DNA of 64,000 nucleotides from Metaphire vulgaris. Taxonomy: Eukaryota > Annelida > Clitellata > Crassiclitellata > Megascolecidae. Below, piece after piece: positions 1 through 10,643 of this stretch (positions are counted from its first letter, which is position 1; each line of letters opens with the position of its first letter). Both the position numbers and the translations under genes were made by a program. The notes below the pieces were generated by a model that worked only from the letters and a program-made list of their open reading frames with translations, had not been told where the DNA came from and searched no databases. The stretch covers positions 6,763,198 through 6,827,197 of the forward strand of contig CM030865.1 in NCBI GenBank assembly GCA_018105865.1, given 5' to 3'.

Positions 1-578
1 GCATCGGAGAAGTGTTCATGCCAACGACTCAATGTTTCCGCCTGGTTAAAGCACGGAGATCCGTCTGCCTTAAGTGTTCCTGTAACACCTGTGGACTGGC
101 GTGTACCTCGTATTCTATTGATGGTCCTATAGGCAGTCTTCAAGTTATTCCGCTGCAGTCATTCCTCTGCCTCAGTAGCCAAGGACTGATAGAACGCTTC
201 CTTATCACGTTTCGACTGGGCCTTGAAAACGCCGTTCAATCGCTTTCGCTCTACCTTATCTTCTTTGATAAGACGGCGGCCTTTTCTTCGAGGGTGTCAA
301 GTGCATCATCAGATAACCATGGCTGCTTATGGGCTTTCCTGTAACCAACGACTTCTTCTATGGAGCCTCGAATGATGTCACTGATTGACATCCAAGCAGC
401 TTCCACACCATCTGGGAAGTTTCCAAGGGCCTTAAATTTGTTATTCAGGGTGATATTGTATTGAAGTGCCCTGTCAGAATCATCTCTAAGGCATTGAACA
501 TTAAGTTGTGGGCAGCACTTTTGCTTGTGCACATGATGAAATGTGATTGCGATTTCTGCAATAAGTAGGTGGTGGTCA
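1..578 (-). mobile_element. LINE fragment, linker between endonuclease and reverse transcriptase (inverted)
   Basis: Read on the minus strand this is the region that precedes reverse transcriptase in a common invertebrate LINE. Recognisable stretches are ALQYNITLNNKFKALGNF, GVEAAWMSISDIIRGSIEE and, after a stop near base 255, LNGVFKAQSKRDKEAFYQSL and LSRWHEHFSDA next to the window edge. At least two in-frame stops break it, so it is dead. It abuts, head to head at about base 578, a plus-strand reverse transcriptase piece that looks like the next part of the same family. The left end lies outside the window. Confidence 0.7.
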
Positions 579-895
579 GCGGGCCGATCCACTATGGACG
601 CGATCCTTGCCCTCAGACTTCTGTCCAAGATCCACCGGGAATTTAACAGACCGTTGCAGGTGGCTCACGTCGATCTAAAATCAGCCTTCGACTCTGTAGA
701 CCGTCAGGCACTTTGGATGGCACTCAGAGGTATTGGTGTTCCAACGTTCTTATTGAACTTAATTAAAGATCTACACGAGGGCACGACTCCAAGAGTGCAC
801 ATCAGCGGTATGCTATCTGAGGCATTCTTCACTGTCTCAGGAGTCCGTCAGGGCTGCGTCCTAGCTCCAACACTCTTTTGCAGGGCTATGGACTG
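579..895 (+). mobile_element. LINE reverse transcriptase fragment
   Basis: Plus-strand open frame with the N-terminal half of a LINE reverse transcriptase: GRSTMDAILALRLL, then the first catalytic motif DLKSAFDSVDRQALW and the substrate-binding motif SGVRQGCVLAPTLF. The frame leaves LINE homology near base 895, before the YADD box. It starts exactly where the minus-strand LINE piece at 1-578 ends. Together they fit one 5'-inverted insertion. Non-functional. Confidence 0.75.
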
Positions 896-902
896 GATCC
901 TC

Positions 903-1200
903 GGAGGATCAGGGCTCGGTACTGGGCCCTCTACTGCTCGTTCTGTACGTGGCAGACGTGCAAACTGATCAGATCGTTTGGATTGCATGCGCATGGCTAT
1001 GCTGACGACGTCCAGGTCTATTCGACATGTAGGCCATCTGAATACGACGAACTACGGATGCAGGTCATCGTCATCGAGTGCCTGCAGGCGGTCAAATTGT
1101 GGATGGCTACAAACTGGCTCGCGCTCAACTCCGCCAAGAGAGAGTTTCTTTGGCTCTCGACACCGGGACGGACCCGCCTGATCAATCGTGCTGTTATTAG
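903..1200 (+). mobile_element. CR1-like LINE reverse transcriptase fragment
   Basis: A second, different LINE begins at about 903 with GSVLGPLLLVLYVADV, the CR1/L2-type equivalent of the QGCVLAP motif just ended. After a frameshift it continues as HAHGYADDVQVY (the YADD catalytic box) and WMATNWLALNSAK. Clade assignment to CR1/L2 is from motif style only. Broken by at least one frameshift. Confidence 0.6.
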
Positions 1201-2070
1201 CCCAATATGCCATATCTACTTTGCTGTCTTAGGCAATATCTTAGTGGTGATGCTTATGTACACAATGCTGTCACATCTGTTACCGTCCATTAACGCCGAG
1301 TCTGACACTTTTCGCTTATAATTAACAACTACATTTGTCAAATATATTCAAGTCGCAGAAAGAAGCACTGTTCTGATATGGCTCTAGCTGTGGAGGTCAG
1401 CATCAACAACCCGAATCAACGACTAGGAGCTCAATATACAGCAGCGATTGAATGGGACTCACAAACCCTTGATACTTAACTAGGGAGTGAAATTAGGTAA
1501 CTATAGCAGCCATTATTAGGTTCATATATGAGCAGAATCAACTTACCCATCATGCAGAACTGATTCATGCACAAGGCTTCTTATACTGAAGCACAACCGT
1601 CCAGGGAGTTTCTGATAAATCTGAGTGAGAACCGAATGGCGGTGATGCTTATGTACACCACCAAGCTACAAGAGACAGAGATAAATACAGACATAACTAC
1701 CTTTATTTAACTCAGTCAAAACATTGTAAAAAGAACACATGAGCTCCATTTAACAGGCAAACTACAAGTACACTGCGAGTACAGCCTCATTATAGTGACT
1801 GCCTAAAGTGGCATTACTTATTTCAACACATCTGCCAGGGTGCCATTAGTTTTACTTTAAAAATCAAATGGATATTAAAATGTGACTGAAAGACATCCTT
1901 CTTATAATGATACGATATTTAGGCCAAGAACATGCTGCTAAACCATTTGTAACACCAGTTTACAGTAAGGCAACATCAAGTTTCATCATAAAATTTCTGC
2001 AAATTACTGTATCATTGAATCCTGTCAGAAAATATATTGGACCATATTCCATGGAGAAAGAGAGAAAGCG

Positions 2071-2105
<35 letters not shown>

Positions 2106-2426
2106 TCATCCAACCAAGAAAATAAAAACAAAAGAGAGGGTATTAAAGCATAAATATCTTAATTTTGACTTTGACTTATGGTAGATTCAATTCCTGCTAC
2201 AAATTCTGCAATTGTCTATTTCTTATAGTTCCTGCTTCATGCGGCAAAACCAAAACTATATTTTCTGCACACCCATATTCGGTGCCTATCACAACCATAA
2301 AATGCTGATTCCATTTAGATGACAGCTTCTTGCAAGAGAGCAAACTGCAACAGACGTCAGAGATTCTTTAAGATACAATCATAAGTCTCAATATAAACTT
2401 AATGAATAGTCAAATAAAAGTACCGT
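1201..2426. other. gene-free stretch
   Basis: No gene seen. It holds an 18-bp exact direct repeat at 1246-1263 and 1641-1658 (see findings) and an (AG)n microsatellite at about 2071-2103. The rest is AT-rich sequence without recognisable coding or repeat homology. Confidence 0.5.
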
Positions 2427-3042
2427 ACCGTATATATTCGTGATAAAGTCGAGAAATTTAAGGCCATTTCACAGGTTATATATCCTGACCTCGACTTATA
2501 CTCGAGGCACTAACTGTTGGGTAAAGTTTCCATACATAGCATGTCGAAAATAATTAATTTAGCTAACTGCGTAATTATTTTCAACATACGCTACGGCATC
2601 TAAATAAAAGTTCACATCAGCGCTTTTAAGATTGGTAATTTATAGGCGCCGCATAAATATTAATTAAATATTGGCGCTACATAAATATTAAAAAAATTCA
2701 AGATTACCGGTAATTAAGATTTTTATATTGTCAAGAATGAGCGAATAGCAGGTTTAAAATTTTCTTAATCGTCAGGAATCAATCTGGGAATGTGAAAATC
2801 ATTCAGTTTCTCGATAGTTCAAAGCTAAAACGCAGTTTTTCAATCAAAACAATGGCGCCGCTGCCGCCACATGCCCACTTCGCGTCCGCCATTGTTCCGA
2901 CTCTCACTATCACCTCAAGAGGGTTCGCCGCGATGACGTCACTTCGACTTATTCCCGGGTCAATGACTTTAGACACCTTCAAATACCCAAAATCTAGGGG
3001 TCGACTTATACTCGGATCGACTTTATCTCGAGTATATACGGT
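2427..3042. mobile_element. inverted-terminal-repeat DNA element, copy A
   Basis: A ~616 bp element that starts CCGTATATATTCGTGATAAA and ends with the near inverse GTATATACGG. Its inner flanks carry repeated CGACTTATA(C/T)TCG words. No transposase frame is present, so it is non-autonomous. Its right terminus is shared with copy B. The superfamily is not known to me. Confidence 0.65.
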
Positions 3043-3652
3043 ATATACTCGCAATAAAGTCAAGCAATTTAAGGCTAATTCACAGGCCTTACATCCTGAC
3101 CTCGACTTATACACGAGGCACCAACTGTCAACAAAGTTTTCACACAGAGGATGTCGAAAATAATCAATTGCGCTAAAACTTTGTGTAATTACGGTAATCA
3201 CTTTCAACATACGCTACAGCATCTAAACAAAAGTTAGCATCAGCGATTTTAAGATTTGTAATTTATAGGCGCCACATAAATATTAATTTGATATACATAT
3301 TGGTGCTACATAAATATTGCAATACTTTTTTTAATTAAATTTTTCATATTGTCAAGAATGAGCGAATAGCAGGTTTAAAGTTTTCTTAATATTCAGGAAT
3401 CAATCTGTGAATGTAAAATCGTTCAGTTTCTCGATAGTTCAAAGCTAAAACGCAGTTTTCCAATCAAAACAATAGCGCTGCGCGCCCAGCTCGTGTCCAC
3501 CATTGTTCCGACTTGCACAATCACCTCAAGAGGGTGCGTGGCAGTGACGTCACTTTAACTTATACCCGGGTCAATGATTTTAGACACCTTAAAATCCAAA
3601 AAATTAGGGGTTGACTTATACTTGGATCGACTTTATCACAAGTACATACGGT
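3041..3652. mobile_element. inverted-terminal-repeat DNA element, copy B
   Basis: A second copy in the same orientation, directly joined to copy A through a shared terminus (GTATATACTCGCAATAAAG at 3041). The order of internal landmarks matches copy A throughout: the GGCGCC block, ATTGTCAAGAATGAGCGAAT, TCTCGATAGTTCAAAGC, CCATTGTTCCGACT. It ends at the GTACATACGG inverse terminus near 3652. Non-coding. Confidence 0.65.
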
Positions 3653-3844
3653 AGTACAGCTGCTGGGAAATTATCAAGTTGCATCAGAGTTCAATTACAC
3701 CAAATTTCAGCAAAACAATAAACAGCAAACACAATTAAAATGCCGACATAACATACATATTCATGAGGTACCACACACAGAAAAACACTTCTGTTGCTGA
3801 GAATATGGTATCCACATTGACCAGTAGACAAATGGTCTTCTTCT

Positions 3845-4223
3845 TTATGTGTCGTCTTCATTTTGAAAGTTGACAGTTAAGAATTGTCTCCATCGATTCC
3901 TGTCTTCGGCGCATCTTTTCATTTTTCCATAGTCTTCTATTTTTGTTTGCTTTTTAACCTCCTCCAGCCATTCTTTACGTGGCCTTCCTTTGGTTGGATT
4001 TCCCTCGTATTTGCCCTCCAAGAATATTCTGGCCTGTTCTGTGCACGAACTTCGCATGATGTGTCCGGCATATTGTATTTTCCTCTTTATTATTTCTGCT
4101 AACAAATTTCTTTTTTTCTCCTATTCTTTTTAGTACTTCCTCATCTGTTGTTTTTTCTTGCCAACTTATTCTGAGTATTCTTCTAAAGCACCACAATAAA
4201 AATGCCATTACTTTTTCTTTCAA
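3845..4223 (-). mobile_element. LINE ORF2 C-terminal fragment
   Basis: Two overlapping minus-strand frames carry the region downstream of reverse transcriptase: FRRILRISWQEKTTDEEVLK followed, in another frame, by IQYAGHIMRSSCTEQ, ILEGKYEGN and GRPRKEWLEEV. This is the usual C-terminal ending of RTE/Jockey-like LINEs. One frameshift separates the parts. 5'-truncated and inactive. Confidence 0.75.
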
Positions 4224-4303
4224 ATGGTCACTGGATGTGATTCAAGGATTGATACACACAAGATGTCCTAATCCTTCTAAAACGGTCCCTGACCCACACA
4301 AAG

Positions 4304-5256
4304 TTGCTACACATATTGCGCTGCACTCCTTGCATAGGCTACCCATTACTTGAAAGCTTTGATGACACAATGCGCCAGGGACTGAGCAAGATCCTGAATA
4401 TGCACCTCTCAGATAACCAATGGGTTCAGGCCACGCTGTCTATTAGAGATGGCAGACTGGGCAATCATTGGGCATCTTCACTTGCATCTTCTGCCTTTTT
4501 GGTTTCAGCTGTGAGCACTCGAGGACTCCATTCATGCATTCTCCTGAAGCCTGGGCTGCCAATTGACCCACATAAGGCTGCAATTATCACCAAATGAAGC
4601 CTAGAGAGCCAAAACCCCATTCCAACATCAAGCTCACTCGAGAAGCAGGCCACTTGGGACCGCCCAATAATTCTCAGGGAAATTACCAACTTGTTTAGCT
4701 CCGACCTTAGCCAGTACCATGAGGTTCACCTAAGAACAGTGACAGCAACTGGCTTCATGCGCTGCCCATCAGCTCTTGCGGTCTGCGCTAAGATGACGAG
4801 ACAACCAGAGTAATCGTTTGTCTCCGTCTTCGCACTTTCATCGGCGAGCGGTATCTCTGTCCCTGTGTGGCGAGCCGGTCCAGGAGAATGGCTCCCACAC
4901 TCTCCTGCAAATTCGGACCAGATCATCTTGCATGTCATTCCATGTTCAATTACGTATTCTACCAGGCCCTGGTACAAGCTGGAATGCCATCGGTCAAGGA
5001 GCCGCCCGGTCTGAGAAGATCCGATGGAAAGAGGCCGGACAGCATGACCATGATACCGTGGCAAGATGACCACTACCTGGTGTGGGACGTCACTGTGGCA
5101 GACACAGTCGCTTCCATTCATCTGCCATTCACATCTCTCTCTCCAGGAGCTACTGCTGAAACGGCATCAGTCAGAAAAATCATCAAGTACACTGACTTGT
5201 CAGCCAATTATTTATTCTTGCCACTGGTCCTCGAGAACCTTGGCCCAATCAGTTAA
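4304..5256 (+). mobile_element. LINE C-terminus with restriction-like endonuclease signature
   Basis: Three plus-strand frames in series (4304-4597, 4818-5069, 4867-5256) resemble the C-terminal third of a non-LTR retrotransposon pol. The first has MRQGLSKILNMHLSDNQWVQ and IRDGRLG. The later ones have a cysteine/histidine cluster (CGEPVQENGSH, then SCKFGPDHLACH after a frameshift) and DGKRPDSMTMIPWQ with LVWDVTVADT. A CCHC-like cluster followed by K/R-PD is typical of the restriction-like endonuclease in R2/Hero/NeSL-type elements. That assignment is inference. Frameshifted and 5'-truncated. Confidence 0.55.
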
Positions 5257-5764
5257 GACACTCATTTTCATAAAAGAGTTGGGTCGTCATCTTTCCGTTC
5301 TTTCCAGAGACACAAGGGAGAAGTTTTTTGCTTCAACACATTTCCATGACTGTACAACGATTCAATGCTATTGCTTTCCAAGGAACTTTCTCTGCTTCTG
5401 ATCCGGATCAAGATGAGAGCTGAAGAGTATATATTTATCTGTCTCCTGACACTTTTTTTTGCAATAAGTCCCTCGGGAACTAAGTACCAAGGGCATTAAA
5501 AAAATATATGTATACACATATACATATACATATACAGGTGCATATATACATATATATTATATATACAAATAAATAAATATACACATCCCATAATTATTCA
5601 CCACCAAATCACCTAGCTGAAAAATTCAATTAAGATTTAATTTTCTGTAACATAATTTTCTGAGCAGATAAAGGTTCTCATTAAAGGCTGGCAAAGTGTC
5701 ATCATTAGGCTCTTTGTAGCAAAATGCAAAGCGAATTACAATTATCAAGAGCATTGTGAAAATT
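5257..5764. other. gene-free stretch
   Basis: Spacer between the LINE remnant and the small minus-strand gene. It contains an AT-rich simple repeat at about 5500-5580 (TATACA/ATATAC units). No coding or other repeat signal is seen. Confidence 0.5.
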
Positions 5765-5989
5765 TCAGTCTAGCACAAGATTATTTGTGTACAAATAGAC
5801 TCCGAGAACACCGACGCCGATCAGAAGTCCGGTCAGTTTGCACCTCGACCTCATGACTTTCATGTCCTTGGCCCGGGTGAGGTTCATCTGTTCCAGTTTG
5901 CGTACGAACTTCAACTGCTGGTCAGAGGCGTTCAGTCGGTCGAATTCCTTCGACATATCGATTGTTTGCATTCGCTCGTTTATCTCCAT
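5765..5989 (-). CDS. COA3-like small mitochondrial membrane protein (cytochrome c oxidase assembly factor 3)
   Basis: Single-exon minus-strand frame of 74 codons. Residues 1-45 are charged and helical (EFDRLN, KFVRKLEQMNLTRA). They lead through a basic patch (KVMRSRCK) into one predicted membrane segment at about 51-68, LTGLLIGVGVLGVYLYT. This layout, a short coiled-coil arm, a basic patch and then (L/V)TG-G-G-L-YxYT, is the core of COA3/CCDC56. That protein is an inner-membrane factor that stabilises newly made COX1 during complex IV assembly. The C-terminus stops six residues after the membrane span, whereas COA3 proteins usually continue with a short acidic tail, so a missing last exon or a diverged short form is possible. 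It sits divergently upstream of the TMED gene. Identification is by motif resemblance only. The start is the only Met that keeps the full helical arm. Confidence 0.5.
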   Translation of the reverse strand: MEINERMQTIDMSKEFDRLNASDQQLKFVRKLEQMNLTRAKDMKVMRSRCKLTGLLIGVGVLGVYLYTNNLVLD

Positions 5990-6590
5990 TTTAATTAAAT
6001 CGATTAAGACTTTTTATTCTGATGTTATCCTCTATTAATTGCAATGTCAACCATGTAACTATGGAGTGCCTTAAGAACAAGAAATATCACATAAAAATGC
6101 TCTGTATGATTGGTAACAGGTGTGAGATACTTATATCGGACTATTCTGGGTGACACAGAGTGCAGGCGCATCCAGAATTATATGAAGGCGGTCGAGATTA
6201 TATTTGGTATTGCAGCGTGAAGAGGATTACAGTAGGCGAAACGGATCCGGTTAACTAAAAGTGACTCGCCTCTCTGTTGATCAGTCTGCTGACCGGATTG
6301 TTCGGCAGATGAGAAGCGATTCTTCCTTTCGAAGGAAAATTTCTCTTCAAATTTAATTTCGTACAACTTCTCTTCGACATCGTCTCCATATTTGCGCATC
6401 CATTATATAGCGCCAAGTTCGACATATTATAAGTAAGTAAGTAAAATATCGTACATTTATATAGCGCTATGAGAGTAGTACAGTGGTAGCTGCTTATTCT
6501 TATGCGCTTAATCTTTCCTGAAATAGCTATATGCAAGGTGGGTTGTCGACCGGGCAAAGGTCAGTGTATCCTAGAGGCGGCGGGTATGGC

Positions 6591-6632
<42 letters not shown>

Positions 6633-7145
6633 CTAGTTATCAAAACACCAAAACACAGCGACTTGACCTTGCTTTCCATACACTATACAGACAGTATATA
6701 GAATCTCGATGACAGAATCTCTTTCCTGTATTTCTTTGAAAGTTGGCACTTTGTCAGCGAAAGAAATTTTAAGGTTTTATTTTAAATTCTATAGGCCCGA
6801 GCTCAGTTAAACTCCCCTGTTTCATTATACTGTTTTCGGTTCACAGCGTTTGAGACAAGATAAGAGAAAATTCGGTCAATATTTAAAATTTTAAGTGGCG
6901 CAGATGATCTACTTATACTACTAGAATAATTTCTTCTCGAAAAAATATCTAGTACACATTTATTGTTGAACGTCTTAAAGACAACGAACGGCACCTGTGC
7001 TGCTGCTGCAGCCTGCGGGAGTTCGGAATTCTTGATCGAGGCCATAGATATTAAATCTCTGATCAAGGTCATCATCGATGCTTAGTTGTTGTGAGAGCAG
7101 CAGCAGCAGCAGCAGCTGCGGCAGCGGTGCAGCGGCTAATGGCTG
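5990..7145. other. divergent intergenic region between the COA3-like and TMED genes
   Basis: Presumably contains both promoters. Visible content: a minus-oriented CR1/L2-like 3' end at about 6429-6545 (the tail (TTAC)n reads as GTAAGTAAGTAA on the plus strand, next to a TATAGCGC word), an (AT)n tract at 6592-6631, and a CAG-type triplet run at about 7098-7125 just upstream of the TMED start. A 90-codon minus-strand frame at 6803-7075 ends close to the TMED start. I cannot assign it to a family. Confidence 0.4.
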
Positions 7146-10100
7146 ATGAAGATGATGTCGTTGTCGTGGAGAGGAATCTGCGTCTGTTTTCTTTTTCTCT
7201 TCGTATTTTTCATTTCTTCGTCAACTGCTCTGTACTTTCATGTCGGAGAAACGGAAAAGAAATGTTTCATAGAAGATGTTCCAGATGAAACGATGGTCGT
7301 TGGTAAGAGTCAATCACCACTGAAGCCCTTGCCTGGCCTTTAGTTCGACCAACGTGCTAAAGCCTTCGGGAGGAAAGCAACTAATAAGAATGTTGCACAT
7401 TGGCATGCAACGAAGTCCATTGCAAGACATGAAGCCCCTTGCAAGCCAACGGTCACAAGTGGATTGGCTCTCCTGACTTAGCTCTAATTTTGTATGGATT
7501 AAATCGGCACCATTGGCTGATGCTTTAGCATTAATGATGCCGTGGGCATTATGATAGTCATGGCACAGAGGTTGATTGATTGAAACTGTCAAAGGTAGCG
7601 GCTTATCAAGCAGTGGCGGCCGGTGGGTCTAAGAAGTGGGGGTTGCAATGTTAGTGAGAAAAAGTTCACCCTTAAAATTAGGCTGGGATACTTCGGTTCC
7701 AATGTGGTCCTATTATGTGGATAGTGATTGTTTTCCACAGGATATTGCCTCAGCACGAATATCATTATTCCTTATTATTCTAGCTAGCTTAAGCTCTGTT
7801 AGGTAACAGTCAAAACTATACTGTATAGGCCTATTTAATAATAAAAAATCATGAATTATTTAAACAAAATTTAAGAATATAATTATAATGGACGTCGAAA
7901 GTGAAGGACAGAGCCAGTTAAGGCATGCTAGCAACGCGCCAACATCTCCCCTCTTCCCCGCAGAGAGTTACCCGGTATTCAGTCAGTGTATCGGGAGCCC
8001 CGCTAAGCCTCGGCGAGTGTGTGCAGAGCCAGCTATTTATAGTTCGGCTCCGGTTGCAACCGAAGAGCGACACAAGCCACGCCCACTTCTGCAATGCAAA
8101 ATGCGTCCTGTAATGCTCTATTACGGCCTATGTAGTATATACGGAGCATGGAAATTCTACTTGTGTCGCAGTCCATCTGCAACCGCAACACAAATAGCTC
8201 ACAGCACACTGCAGCCGAAGCGCAGTTAAACACTCAAACCTATTAATTTACCTGATCAGAAATAATTGACTTTCTGCACCAAACAAAATTCCATATGAAA
8301 TTATTATTGCTATTGACAAATTGTGCAGCGAAAAATTGGGGGTTGAGCTGGAGGTTGCGCAACCCAGCGACATGGTCACCGGCCGCCACTGTTATCAAGA
8401 TGGGTTGAGTGAACTTGAGTCATATAATACATACATATATCATATATGATAAAGCAGATATACCCATGGCCTCAAGAATATTTAAAATCATTCCCTCCTT
8501 AGCTGTAACAACCTAGCCTCACTGCTTTTTGGATGTTGACTATTGCCTGGCTGATCATATATCTTTCCCATAGCTAATTTAAGAAAGGCTGAGCGCCCAA
8601 GAATAAACAGCTACTGTTGTGCTGCTTTCCAAGGCGCTATAGAAATCCACGAGATTTTACTTACTTGCTTACTTACTTACTTACAGATAAGGACTGCAGT
8701 ATTATAAAAATCAAAATAAATTTGTGTAATAATAATGATAATACTAATAAAACAGAAATCACGAGTCATCAGTGTTAAGTGTGCAAGCTTGAAGTTCAAC
8801 TTGATGTTGTTCAGCTGAATATCAACACCCCAGCACATGATGCCCTTGTTTGCTCTGTAGACTGTCACAATGAATGCCACCCTCCTACAGGCTGGAAAGG
8901 ACTTTCTGGGAGACTGTGGCATACTTAGATTAAACAGATTGGAGACATCGACCAAGAATTGAATATTGCTGTCAGAAGCGGACACTCTTTCTGTGGGACT
9001 TTGACTTACAGACCTCTGCCATTCAGGCGATGATATGTGATGGTGAAGAAGGTGATGATGACAATGACAATGTCGATTATTATTACTAGAACATGAAAAG
9101 ACTTGACATATTACTCATGCCATTCTAATGTCTACTTAGTGGTCACAGATATGTGAGTGCCCAAGTCACTGTCTAATCTTTAGTCTAGGGGTAAAGTTTT
9201 AGCTCTGGATGATCACAGCTGATGCTCTTCTTCTTCTTAAGTTCTCTGCCCAGATGCAGGTCCTGGATCGCATTGGCGCCATCCTTCTCTGTCAGCAGCT
9301 TGGGTCTTTAATCCTTTGTATTCGTCTTTAGTCAGCGTCCAGTGCAATGGTGATATATGTGGTCTTCTTCTGGTTATCCTTCCTCTCACATGTCCCTCCA
9401 GTATTGTTTTGAATAATGAGTCTCCTCTTAGAACATGCCCAATCCAGTTCTTTTGCCTCTGTTTTATTGTTTATATTATTGTCTTTTCCTCCTGTACAAT
9501 ATCTAGGACCTCTTTATTGGGTATATGCTGTGTCCAACTGATTCTTTCCATTCATCTCCATATCCACATTTCAAATGCCTCCAGTCTTCTGATGTCATCT
9601 TTTCTCAACGTCCAAGTTTTCAAACCACATAATGCCATGCTCCATATCAGTGTTTTAATCATTCTCTTCTTTAGCCCTCTATCAAAACTACTCCTCATTA
9701 AATCCCTCCTTTAGTAAAATGCTTCCTTTCCCATTGCTATTCTCCTTTTTATTTCACTTTGACATCTGGCATCTTCCGTGATAAGACTGCTAAGGTAGCA
9801 GAATTGCTTTACTTGTTCTATCTTTTCTCCGTAGGTTGTGATGTTTGCCTCTTACCCCTCGTTCTTTACTGATGACCATCACTTTTGACTTTGTGGTGTT
9901 TATCCTCATACCATATTCTTCAGAAACTAAAGCCAGTCTATCCATAATTTTTTTCTAGAGCCCTTTCTTTGTTTGCCAACATAGCCTGGTCATCTGCAAA
10001 TCGCAATGCTGGTACTATTACTCCTCATACCTTAATTTCTTCTTCCAGTTTTTCTAGGTTGGCTGCAGTCAAAGTACGGTTGTCCGCATTCTGCAGAACT

Positions 10101-10609
10101 ACAGGGAGACCAGAAGCACCAAAGATCGGGACCGTAGCGGTCGACCTAGGAAGTCGACTACGAGGGATGATAGAGTCTTGATAAGAACATCCCTTGGCAA
10201 CCACAAGCTAACTTCTCCTGATCTTCTGCGGGAGTGGAAGGAGAAGTGTCTAGTTAATGTCTGCACTTCAACTGTGAGGAGACGATGCTTGGAGTATGGT
10301 CTGCAAGGCTGCAAGGCACGGAAGAAACCCCTACTGACAGCTGAACAGAGAAAGAGATGGATAAAGTGGGCATCCAAGTATTCGAAGTGGAGGAAGACTG
10401 ACTGGGAGAAAGTTCTTTTCAGTGCTGAGAGCACGTTTTGCATTCTAGGTGACCAGGGCAATGCTTATGTGAGGAGGTTTCCACATGAAGAGTAACAAAC
10501 CAGAGTGCTTAAGCATCTCAGTGAAGCATCCAACCAAGGTCATGGTCTGGGGATGCATGGCAGCCAGTGGTGTTGGGAGACTTCCTATTGTTTATTATTA
10601 TTCCTATTG

Positions 10610-10643
<34 letters not shown>

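Noticed and set aside
6803..7075. 90-codon minus-strand frame as a gene
   Set aside because: It has a plausible position near a promoter, but no recognisable domain, no splice link to the COA3-like frame and an alanine run from CAG-type triplets. Kept only as a finding.
7888..8229. 113-codon frame inside a hAT element as transposase
   Set aside because: Lacks hAT dimerisation and DDE motifs and is far too short.
9316..9714. 132-codon plus-strand hydrophobic frame
   Set aside because: Antisense shadow of an RTE-like LINE relic.
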